NCBI GenBank assembly: GCA_020747065.1
Contig: JAGMVK010000008.1
Span: forward strand, 1,984,001-2,048,000
Direction of reading: 5' to 3'
From: Cadophora sp. MPI-SDFR-AT-0126
Taxonomy: Eukaryota > Ascomycota > Leotiomycetes > Helotiales > Ploettnerulaceae
Length of the DNA stretch: 64,000 bases
The notes beneath the pieces are model-generated. The model was not told where the DNA came from. It saw only the letters and a list, made by a program, of their open reading frames with translations, and searched no databases. A program made the position numbers and the translations under genes. Below, one piece after another: positions 56,201 to 64,000 of the stretch (within the stretch, counting starts at the first letter, position 1; the number at the start of each line of letters is the position of its first letter).

Positions 56201-57350
56201 ACATAATCTGGGATAAAGCACGGTATCGTGGACTTGCTCGGTTACGTATCTCTCGATCAGACGCTCCACGACCGGCCCCGTAAGATCCGTGGTAGCGCCT
56301 AGAAGCGATAGTTGTTGCTTGTCGACCATTTGGAAAAGATCAATGGCAGCTGTGACCGCAGTTTCCAAAGCCCCTCGCATAACATCCTCATCATCTTCGG
56401 CATAGAAATCTTCTATCGTCCGTCTGTCCGCATGTCCATTCGATCGGAAACTTGGGGCAGAATTTGTGCTATTGGACCGCGCTTTCTTCATTGCTGTAGC
56501 TATTGGCCCATCTGGCACTGGATCTGGTATATTCGAAGCAGATGGCGGGGGAGGCAAAGGTTTATCGAAGACAGTATTGAATTCTTTAAAGAGCCGCTCA
56601 AGACCAGGTTGCATCTGTCTTGCAATCATAGGGAAATTATTCAGTAAGTCGTTGAAAGACTTGATATCCTTCTTCCTGGGAAGACTGCTGGGTGATATTG
56701 GGGATTCGGCTTGAGAGAGCGATCGCATTGGCAAAGTCGGTCTGCCATTTGGAGTTGGTTTCGGTATGATCGCAGTTGTGATCTTGACCTCCTCGTATGC
56801 ACCCAGCAATGGCCTCGAAATGTAGTATATGAGCCATTGCCTTGGCTCCAACGAATCCGGGTACCAAAGCGTATCTGTCAAGAGTTGTGCCTGGTTGAGA
56901 GTTTTGAATCCTACAAGACCGAATCAGCTCTCGCCCCCTTTCGGGAGCCAGAAACGCACCCTTATTGCTGTACACATAGGCATCCTTCACTACGACTGTT
57001 CTGCCATTAATCGTTGTGTACTGTTTCGCCTTTCCTCTACTCTCTCGCATATTCGGCGCATCCTTCCCTCCCGCTGTCGCATGGTTGGCTGGTATCCGCA
57101 AGACATGGCTACCAAGGAATTCCTCAGATCCGACTAGGTCTGCGTATAGGACACCAGACTCGCGATCGCGGGAGGTAAGGAGTACTTCAGTTGTAGGTAC
57201 TAGCAGGATCTGGAGGACTGGTCAGCTAACCGTACAATAGGACGCGAGCTTTGTAAATCCAAGGAAGCTTACATGGTGGTGAACAGGTGTACATTGAGAG
57301 GGTACGGCGCTCTTGAAGAAGGCACTCAGGAAAGGATTTAAGGGTTGCAT
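53273..57350 (-). CDS. VRL1: VPS9-ankyrin-PX protein (VARP-like Vrl1 / UPF0507 family)
   Basis: Four exons: 57273-57350, 56960-57209, 53950-56910 and 53273-53904; about 1306 aa. The small first exon gives MQPLNPFLSAFFKSAVPSQC and joins to 'ILLVPTTEVLLTSRDRESG', the conserved N-terminus. A VPS9-type region lies at about 290-520 ('LLVVVIRAQVRYLQARLLYMRHFI' near its end). Four to five ankyrin repeats lie at about 680-920 ('GNTLLHIVNDPQVALRILLHC', 'FTSLMVASKYGRLDMVRALF'). A PX-like fold follows ('FEHLAKLLALENPASWLPSI'), and then a helical, BAR/coiled-coil-like C-terminus. In yeast, Vrl1 activates Vps21-type Rab GTPases and forms the endosomal VINE complex with Vin1; laboratory strain S288C carries a broken copy. 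This copy is complete. The last intron is only 45 nt, in frame and stop-free. Confidence 0.9.
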
Positions 57351-58113
57351 TCATTCGACATTCGCGCGCTGCATGAACATTTGCAGGGCGTGCTGTCCTG
57401 CAACGTGGTGATGCCAGGATCCTGATATCGCCAGCCGTGTATCTGAGGCGCGCAAGTCGTGGGAAATGTGCTGGCCTGATGATGGATACTGGATGTTATC
57501 GAATGATTGGTGCAGCTCAAGAGGCTGCTTTGTTTGTTCTTCTTGTTTCGTCTTGAAAGATGTTGAAGTGAGGTAGGTGGAGGGATGGAGCTGGAAAGCT
57601 AGAGGAGCTTGAGGATTAAGTTGGAGGCCTGAATCGTACTCGTACCTGTTGATATCTCCACCCATTCGCAGAAGGGGGGCTGACTGCCCTTGGACTGGGG
57701 CTGGGCAGGACAGGGTTGTCCAGCATGTGATGGTTGATGCCAAGAGTCGGGGGTGTCTTATCTTCGAATGCTGACATCGACAGCTCTTATCGCCCTCGGC
57801 TCACTTCGTTCTCTCATCCCTTCGAGTCTTTGAACCACCTTTCATCCCCATCTTTGGACAATTGCTGCTCCCCACTATTGGACTATGATAGCTCCCCACT
57901 ACTGATGAACTGCTCATCACTGGTGTCGGTCGCGGCAGTGGCCGTCAGGTACTAGATGATATAAGAGCTACCCCTCCTTGATTAAATTGATCTTTCCCTC
58001 TTCCCTTCACCCAAGCGGAAACTCCAAATCTCCTCCGTCTAACATTGTTTCTCTCTCGTTTCAAAGCCCAGATTCGCATTGTTTTCTTATCTTACTTATA
58101 TTTCTTACTTACA
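57351..58113. promoter_or_regulatory. Divergent promoter region VRL1 / deacetylase
   Basis: 763 bp between divergent starts. It has a CT-rich tract near the deacetylase start, and no clear binding site. Confidence 0.45.
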
Positions 58114-59137
58114 ATGGCCAAGAAAGTTCTTGTAGGTTATGGAGTCGATATCGATGCAGTAGCGGGATGGCTAGGTTCATATGGAGGGGAAGATTCTAGC
58201 AGTGATATCAGTCGAGGTACCTTCAGCTTGGCACTTTTTAAGTATGCTACTGACACAACCAAAAGGGATGTGGGCAGGCACTATTGGAGTGCGCCGTCTA
58301 CTGAAGCTATTTGACAAGAATGGATTTAAAGCAACCTGGTTTATTCCCGGCCATTCACTGGACACTTTCCCCGAAGAATGTGCTCTGATTCGGGACGGCG
58401 GCCATGAGATTGGACTTCACGGGTACTCCCATGAGAACCCAGCTGATATGACAATGGAGCAACAGAAAGATGTCCTTGATAAGACATATCGTATGCTCAC
58501 CGAGTTCTGTGGAAAGCCTCCAAGAGGAAGTGTTGCTCCATGGTGGGAAACAAGTCGAGAAGGCGCCGAGTTGCTCCTGAGTTACGGCATCGAGTACGAT
58601 CACAGTATGTCCCATGACGATGCTCAGATGTATTGGCTACGAATAGGAGACACATGGACGAAGATTGACTACTCAAAGAAGGCTGAGGAATGGATGAAGC
58701 CACTTCAGAAGGGCAAGCCAACCGGTCTGGTCGAAATTCCGGCTTCATGGTACATCGATGATCTACCTCCTATGATGTTCATCAAGAACTCGCCTAATTC
58801 ACATGGATGGGTAGACCCCAAGGTTGTGGAGCAACTCTGGATGGACCACTTTGATTACTTCTACGAGAACTATGACGAGTTCTGCTTTCCTATGACTATT
58901 CATCCTGATGTTTCTGGAAGGCCTCACGTGCTTAAGATGCACCAAAGGTATACAGTGCCCACGAAGAGCATTTGGATGATGCTAAAACACTCTCATAGGA
59001 TTATCGATCACATCAACAAGCACGAAGGAGTAGAATGGGTCACATTCGAACAGATGACAGATGACTTCAAGAGCAAGAATACTCCCGAAGCAGGAGCAGT
59101 GATGCCAGCGGAGAAAGGCGCTATGTTGAAGAAATGA
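58114..59137 (+). CDS. Polysaccharide deacetylase (NodB), PgdA-like, no signal peptide
   Basis: Exons 58114-58216 and 58266-59137 give 324 aa, start [21 protein letters not shown]. NodB landmarks: the Asp of 'GVDIDAVAG', '[16 protein letters not shown]', the metal-binding HxxxH of '[10 protein letters not shown]' (about 86-90), 'VAPWWETS', '[18 protein letters not shown]' and '[11 protein letters not shown]'. No secretion signal, so it acts inside the cell, unlike wall chitin deacetylases. The close resemblance is to the bacterial cytoplasmic-type family represented by Helicobacter pylori PgdA and allantoinase-like PuuE enzymes. The substrate in fungi is not known; a cyclic imide or amide hydrolase role is possible. 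Intron 49 nt. Confidence 0.9.
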
Positions 59138-59602
59138 GACATGAGTGGTCTGTTTCTATTAAGTCTATATTCCAATAGATCTGTCGCCTGCAACTCTGTC
59201 GCGATTTCTGGTCAAACAACAAACTGTCTCGTCTAACCTGCAGCGTATTGAATTCAGCATGATCTGTCTATGGTGACCCGATCGCTTAAAAATTAGTGCT
59301 TGAATCATCACTCGTCAATTCCAGGACAAAGACTACGAGTGGTAACAATGATCTGAATAAAAGGTTGAGGGAATACCTCTGAGATGGTCTGCTGATAGTC
59401 AACGTCACCAGTCAGGAGAATATAATGCGTCGCGTATTGAGTCCTTTTGCTTTGTTTCTTGGGCCGAAGCTCGCTAGCTAACCTCGTCTAGCTTATTATT
59501 CTAAGCGTTTTTGTACAAAGACTTTCCAAAAACAACTGGAACTTCAAGGCTACGATAATAGGGCGACAACATCGAAAAATCACCAATGAGAGGCATCCAG
59601 TA
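59138..59602. other. Intergenic (convergent 3' ends)
   Basis: Between the deacetylase and the broken secreted-protein gene. Nothing supported. Confidence 0.6.
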
Positions 59603-60197
59603 TTACCACAACGAATTCGCAATCTGTACAGTTTCCGGTACCACCACAAAAGTCAAAGCCTTCCCCGCTCCCGGGAACCTCGTCGCCTCCGACTTGGCCG
59701 TTGAGGTTGAAGTCGCAGAACTCGTGCTAGAACTCGCCGTCGACGTCGTAGTACTAGCAGTATCCTGCACATGAGATTCAAATCTCACATCAAAAGTCCC
59801 CTCTTCTTGATTCTGCGACAGCACAGTAACGCGAATCCCAGTATTAGGGATAGTGTAGTTATTGACTTGGTTGATTGCAAGTCTTAACGGAGCGAGGAAA
59901 CCAGGAAGGCCATTGGCGCACAACCCAGGCCCGGTGGTTGCGGTGTTGCTGTATAGTTGTGGACTAACTTCTGAAAACGGCAGTGACTCGAGCAGGATTT
60001 CGGCTGATCCATTTGTTGGAGCATCGGGAAGTCGATGAATACCACGCTGACATTGACCTGTCCAGTTCCTGGAACTTTGGTGGAGAAGTGTCCGAGAACA
60101 GAACATTGACAGGCCCCTGTGAGCTGACCAACAACGAAATGTATTATTGAGAAGAGAGTTATGAAAAGGAAGGTAAATTTCGATGTTCTCGCCGCAT
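59603..60197 (-). pseudogene. Broken gene for a secreted, GPI-type Ser/Thr-rich protein
   Basis: On the minus strand a clear signal-peptide-like stretch (FTFLFITLFSIIHFVVGQ, then LTGACQC) lies in a frame with no in-frame ATG before an upstream stop. The nearest ATG (60197) is one base out. That frame runs to 'VVFIDFP' (about 60025), where coding continues one base out of phase as 'DAPTNGSAEILLESLPF', 'LCANGLPGFLAPLRLAINQVNNYTI', a Ser/Thr-rich linker and 'FPGAGKALTFVVVPETV' (a GPI-tail-like end), stop near 59603. Two one-base losses explain the structure, at runs near 60175 and 60025; the frame-2 part alone reads as a 167-codon frame. Function of the family not recognised. Could also be sequence error. 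Confidence 0.55.
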
Positions 60198-60698
60198 TTT
60201 GTGGAGTGTTAAAAGAGGTGATGGTCGCGTTGTTTTCTCGCTAAACCTTTCCAACTGGAGAAATATTCCAAACAATTTTGGTGTAATGCCCAAATTTTGT
60301 TGCGACTGCATAATCTATATTTTTGGAGCTGTGAGGCTGTCCCTTCCGTCATGCCCTGGCATTGTCAGGGGAAGGGATGGTGACTCTGGATTTGTCTTTT
60401 CAGTGCATCAGTTTTCAGCTTTGCTTGGCGCAGCGACAGGAGGCCAACTGGAGCCCAAATCGGTAGAACAAAGCTGGCGCAAGTTTGTAATGGCGTCCAG
60501 TAAGAAATCTCATCCGAAGCAATAGCCTCAAGTCACGGCCACGTCGCGGTGCATACCCTTGCAATATTCTGTGGCAGCCTTCTTTGTTGTCATTTAAAAA
60601 TCTTATGTAGATGACTGCTGGTCCGCTGCCGGTTTCTGGCTCCCTGGCCTGTGCTCTTCAAAATTCGCCATACCTTCAAGCAAACGACTTCAGCAGAT
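60198..60698. other. Intergenic between two broken genes
   Basis: Divergent spacer. A 108-codon plus-strand frame here shows no family features. Confidence 0.5.
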
Positions 60699-62556
60699 AT
60701 GACAAAGGATACTCCTCGAGTCAACTACCACGCTGTCACATCCGAAAGACTGGGATAAGTTTTTCATGTAGCTGGTTCCAGTTCTGACTTCTGGGGACTA
60801 GCCACAGCGGCAGTCCTTCAGCTTGCCGTCATCGCTCTCGTCTGTACGGTTATAAACGTAGACATTATCCTCCCATTCTGGTCTGAATGGAACGAAAGAA
60901 CGCGCCTGCTTTATACAACCGGAACGACCGTCTTAGCCACCATAGTAACTGCATTGATCGTTGGTAGCATCCGCAAATCATGGTTCAATCGCATCTCCCA
61001 TGCTGAGCCGATATCGTCGAGCAGTGACAAGAAAGGGCGTGCACAGATGCGTGCTCTCACTGGCCTGGCTGAATGGAGAGAACAATTTACAGCCTGGCCG
61101 GTATTTGTTGCGTTTCTGATTGTTGGTCTGGCGACCACCGTGATTGTCGTCGCATTGACACCGCGAGCGACTTCTAGTAAGTTGGTCCGAATGGCCTCGA
61201 TTGCAAACCCTTTGGATGCACAAGCATTGAATATCGCTTGAGACATGAATTGACTTTCACCCAGCAAATGATCTTGGATACCTAGGCCACATTTGCACTA
61301 GCACAGGTGGTTTCTGCACGAATGCGTTTGCCAGACGATCCACAGCAGGCCAACTCTTCTCCTGGACCTTACCAGACGGAACTTTGGTCGGCCTGGACCA
61401 GAACATCACCAATCTCCGCTCATTCTGTAGTCCTCGACCGGCAATAGACCTCTTGACTACGGGAATAGCACAAATATTACCTAGTGATGCAGCGTATGTT
61501 CTTGAAGATACTCTGATCACTCAGAGCGCGATTGGAATGCCCTGGGATTCCGATCTTGTGGATTACGTATTTGGGGCGCAGAGACGCCAGAGTTCAGATG
61601 GGCTTCGAGATGTCTGCCTGTGTTGACTAAAAATCCTGTCAGTTGCAGACAAGATGGAACCGTGACGGTGTCTGACACGAACCGGACACTCACAGTCAGC
61701 AATGGTGATTGCACTGTGACCAGCAATGCACTGCGGGTACAGCCATCGACAAATGCAGCGACAGTCATGGGTGCATGCACCCAGAATCATGATTTCGGCA
61801 CAGCTACCATCATGATCGGCGCAGTTGACGAAATATTCGGCTTCGAAGGCAACGGACTGGTTGTCAAAGATGGCAGTTATGCACAGCAGCTCAAGAACGC
61901 TTTGGATCTGGCCGGTCTGGACGGCCGCGAGTTCTCTGCAACCTGCACCATCGATGTCCCAAGTGCAATGGGCCTTCGGTCTCTGAACTACTCGTGTGTT
62001 GAACGATCTGAGAGCTCCAGTGAGTGTCAATGTCCAAGACAAATCGCAGCCCGTTCATCGATCCGGATACGGGTATCAAGTATCGGCAGTTTCCAAGGAC
62101 ACTTGTACCATTGTGGATTGGAACTCGGATAATGACATTGCAATAGAGCAATTCAAGTACCCCGGGATGCTCGCGACTGCAGCTGGAGCGTCTTGGCCTC
62201 TGCTAGTGGAGAACTCTTTCGATGATGGATACTTTGACACTCTCATGTATCTTGCCACATTGTCTAGTTCACTTCACGGAGGCGATCCCGTTGAAACTCG
62301 GAAAGGCGTATTCCCAGGTTCGTTGAACGACTTGGAGGATACCCTAGGTGCTGTGACTGCTGTTACCATGGGAATCGAGTATCTCGATTGCAGTTCGGGT
62401 ACGACTCTGATGGAACGCGCACCAATGTCGTACTCTAGAACTAGGCTGGGCCCGAGCAATCCGCTATTGTGTTTGTATTTACTGCCGTCGATCATCAGTC
62501 TGGCGATCGTAGGCTGGTTATTTTGGAGTAGCTTGAGACTCCGACGAGAAAGATGA
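60699..62556 (+). pseudogene. Fungal multi-pass membrane protein gene, apparently disrupted
   Basis: From ATG 60699 (MTKDTPRVNYHAVTSERLG) the frame hits TAA at 60756-60758, yet coding resumes in the same frame: three hydrophobic segments ('LATAAVLQLAVIALVCTVI', 'TGTTVLATIVTALIVGSI', 'VFVAFLIVGLATTVIVVAL'). An intron (donor GTAAGT after 'PRATS', acceptor CCCAG before 'NDLGYLGHIC') leads to a Cys-bearing external domain. At about 61617 the frame shifts one base ('DGLRDVC' / 'VLTKNPVSC'). A GTGAGT...GGCAG intron of 70 nt (62019-62088) then joins to a last exon ending in a transmembrane helix ('LYLLPSIISLAIVGWLFW'). An alternative to the 61617 shift is an intron from GTATGT near 61496, but it deletes plausible coding sequence. 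Similar membrane proteins of unknown function occur in many Pezizomycotina. Confidence 0.55.
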
Positions 62557-63524
62557 TCTAAAGGAATTTTAGAATGATTACCCACAAAATTTAGTAAATA
62601 GGCTGACAAGAAATTTGGCGATGTTATGCCAAACAACACAAATACTTCGCCATAATGCAGCATCTATGCTTACACTCCAAAGCACTTGCAAGTGGCCGAA
62701 ACAACCTACTTTGTAGAGGAGACGGCTGATAGCTATTCGTGTTCTATAGACTCAAGCGACTGATACTGATAAGAAAAGGTCCTTGCATCGAATCAACAAT
62801 GCGAGATAAACAGAGAATAACAGCGCGAAGAAGCGAAGCGAAGAAGCCGCAAATGACACCAAAAATGACACAACTTAGACCGCAACAAGACCAAACAGAA
62901 TCCAAAAGAAAAAAAAATCTCAACACCAGCCAGAAGGCCATTAGGTTAATACACATATTATTACACTTCTCCCTACCTCTCTTCTGATTATCCAGAAGAA
63001 GAAGTAGCTACCTTCATCATCTCTCATCCCAACCTAACCTATCCTCTCCCTCCATCAATATCCTAACTATTTCTCTCATCTCATCGCAGAGTGGCGTGAA
63101 GGGGAATTTTTTATTACACAAATACCGGCCAATTGATCGATCAACCGATCAATCCGGAGGCGTCCCCAAAAGACATGGAGAAAATGAGTTCCCAAAGCCC
63201 GTTGATAGCGTCTCAGTAGGCGCTCAAACTCCATGCGCCGTATAGAAACACTACCACAACATACAATACACATACAAGCCTAGCCTAGCCGAGCAATGGA
63301 TCGACAGTTGTCCATCGCTCTGTCGCACGCTCGGGGACCAAGGCAATTTCTTTGCCCTCTTCTTTTCAACGCTATGCATATAGAACGGGAAGCACTCTTG
63401 ATAGCCAACAACTTCGCTAAGTTAAGACGTCAAGGCGATTGGGAAAATGAGAGAAGTGGTGATATGCGTGACGGCCAGCCAGATACCAGAAAGAAACCGA
63501 AACGAATCCAAGTCAGTCAAGGGA
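62557..63524. other. Intergenic upstream of TIM44 3' end
   Basis: AG/AAG-rich near 62.8 kb. It has an inverted repeat at 63132-63153. No gene seen. Confidence 0.55.
63132..63153. repeat. 8-bp inverted repeat with 6-nt loop
   Basis: ATTGATCG and CGATCAAT flank ATCAAC, with CCGG on both outer sides. It lies in the 3' flank of TIM44 and could form a short hairpin; no U-run marks it as a terminator, and fungi do not use such terminators for mRNA. Confidence 0.7.
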
Positions 63525-64000
63525 TTATATATAATCCCTGCCACTCTTCTGCAACTCAATCAGACGCCACCCTCTCGTCTCGGGATTGTTGACATCCTCA
63601 GGCACTCTCGTGACACCAATGGCGTAGGTAACAAGCTGGACTTTATCCTCCATGCCTGCAGCAAGATCATTCGTCTTCGCATTCCTGTACACGTGCACCT
63701 CCTGCGTTCTGCACGTCACGATGAACACGGGGATGTCTCCCGGCTCTAGGATCCTCGCTGATAGAATTTCCACGTTCCGAATATCGAGGATCCTACCGTC
63801 AGATTTCAGGCCAGCGGTGGTGTATTGTTTCGACAAGGCATCGTAGACCTGGAACTGAGCAGCTGAGAGCCAGAGCCGTAATGTTTCCGTGTCGCCCTTG
63901 ACGTAAGCATCTAGCACTTCAGGGAGGATGTATTCGCGCATCTCGCGCAGGAACGGCTCCATTTGGAAGCCAGGGTCCATCTCTCTGAATTTCTTGATGA
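63525..64000 (-). CDS. TIM44: Mitochondrial import motor subunit Tim44 (C-terminal part)
   Basis: Partial: the frame is open past the window edge, so only about the last 158 residues are seen. They contain the Tim44-like C-terminal domain: 'FREMDPGFQMEPFLREMREYILPEVLDAYVKGD', 'LRLWLSAAQFQVYDALSKQY', 'LDIRNVEILSARILEPGDIPVFIVTCRTQEVHVYRNAK', and the end GWRLIELQKSGRDYI. Tim44 sits on the matrix side of the inner membrane, linking Hsp70 to the TIM23 channel. No intron in the visible part. Very high confidence in the family. Confidence 0.95.
   Translation of the reverse strand, partial: IKKFREMDPGFQMEPFLREMREYILPEVLDAYVKGDTETLRLWLSAAQFQVYDALSKQYTTAGLKSDGRILDIRNVEILSARILEPGDIPVFIVTCRTQEVHVYRNAKTNDLAAGMEDKVQLVTYAIGVTRVPEDVNNPETRGWRLIELQKSGRDYI

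Overview
The window is nuclear DNA from a filamentous ascomycete (Pezizomycotina). The evidence is: many short introns (45-140 nt) with GTRNGT donors, CTRAY branch sites and YAG acceptors; orthologues of fungal housekeeping genes; and fungus-specific families (HET domain, modin, DUF3824, GPI-anchored Cys-rich secreted proteins). The style of several proteins fits Leotiomycetes, but that is a weak inference. I found 23 protein-coding loci. I saw no rRNA, convincing tRNA, CRISPR or transposon.

Layout. 0.5-11 kb is compact and rich in RNA-maturation genes: a NIP30/FAM192A homologue, a HIT hydrolase, TRM11 (tRNA m2G10) divergent from an RNase P p40 subunit, an ankyrin protein, and the tRNA ligase TRL1. 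11-18 kb holds a Cys-rich GPI protein and a large La-motif (LARP1-type) protein. 18-30 kb is gene-poor, with only SFT2 and a bHLH regulator that has a long repeat-laden leader. 30-37 kb holds NPR3 (GATOR1/SEACIT), a modin-type protein and a repeat-bearing GPI protein. 38.9-49 kb holds a large DUF3824 protein, COX19 and the divergent splicing pair CLF1/PRP31. 49.9-64 kb is more accessory: a HET-domain gene with an apparent frameshift, a VRL1-type VPS9-ankyrin-PX protein, a PgdA-like deacetylase, two apparently broken genes (secreted and membrane protein), and the end of TIM44.

How the genes relate. Two head-to-head pairs join genes of one process: TRM11/RPP40 (tRNA maturation, with TRL1 about 1.5 kb beyond the ankyrin gene) and CLF1/PRP31 (spliceosome). 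All conserved housekeeping genes read cleanly once introns are removed. Every lesion I found lies in accessory genes between 52 and 62 kb. Intergenic leaders carry many pentanucleotide microsatellites. I saw no single wholly new system. The best leads are the acidic-free N-terminal extension of TRL1, the functional divergent pairs, the DUF3824 protein, and the cluster of decaying accessory genes.

Exon boundaries were worked out by eye from splice signals and frame and have not been checked against transcripts.
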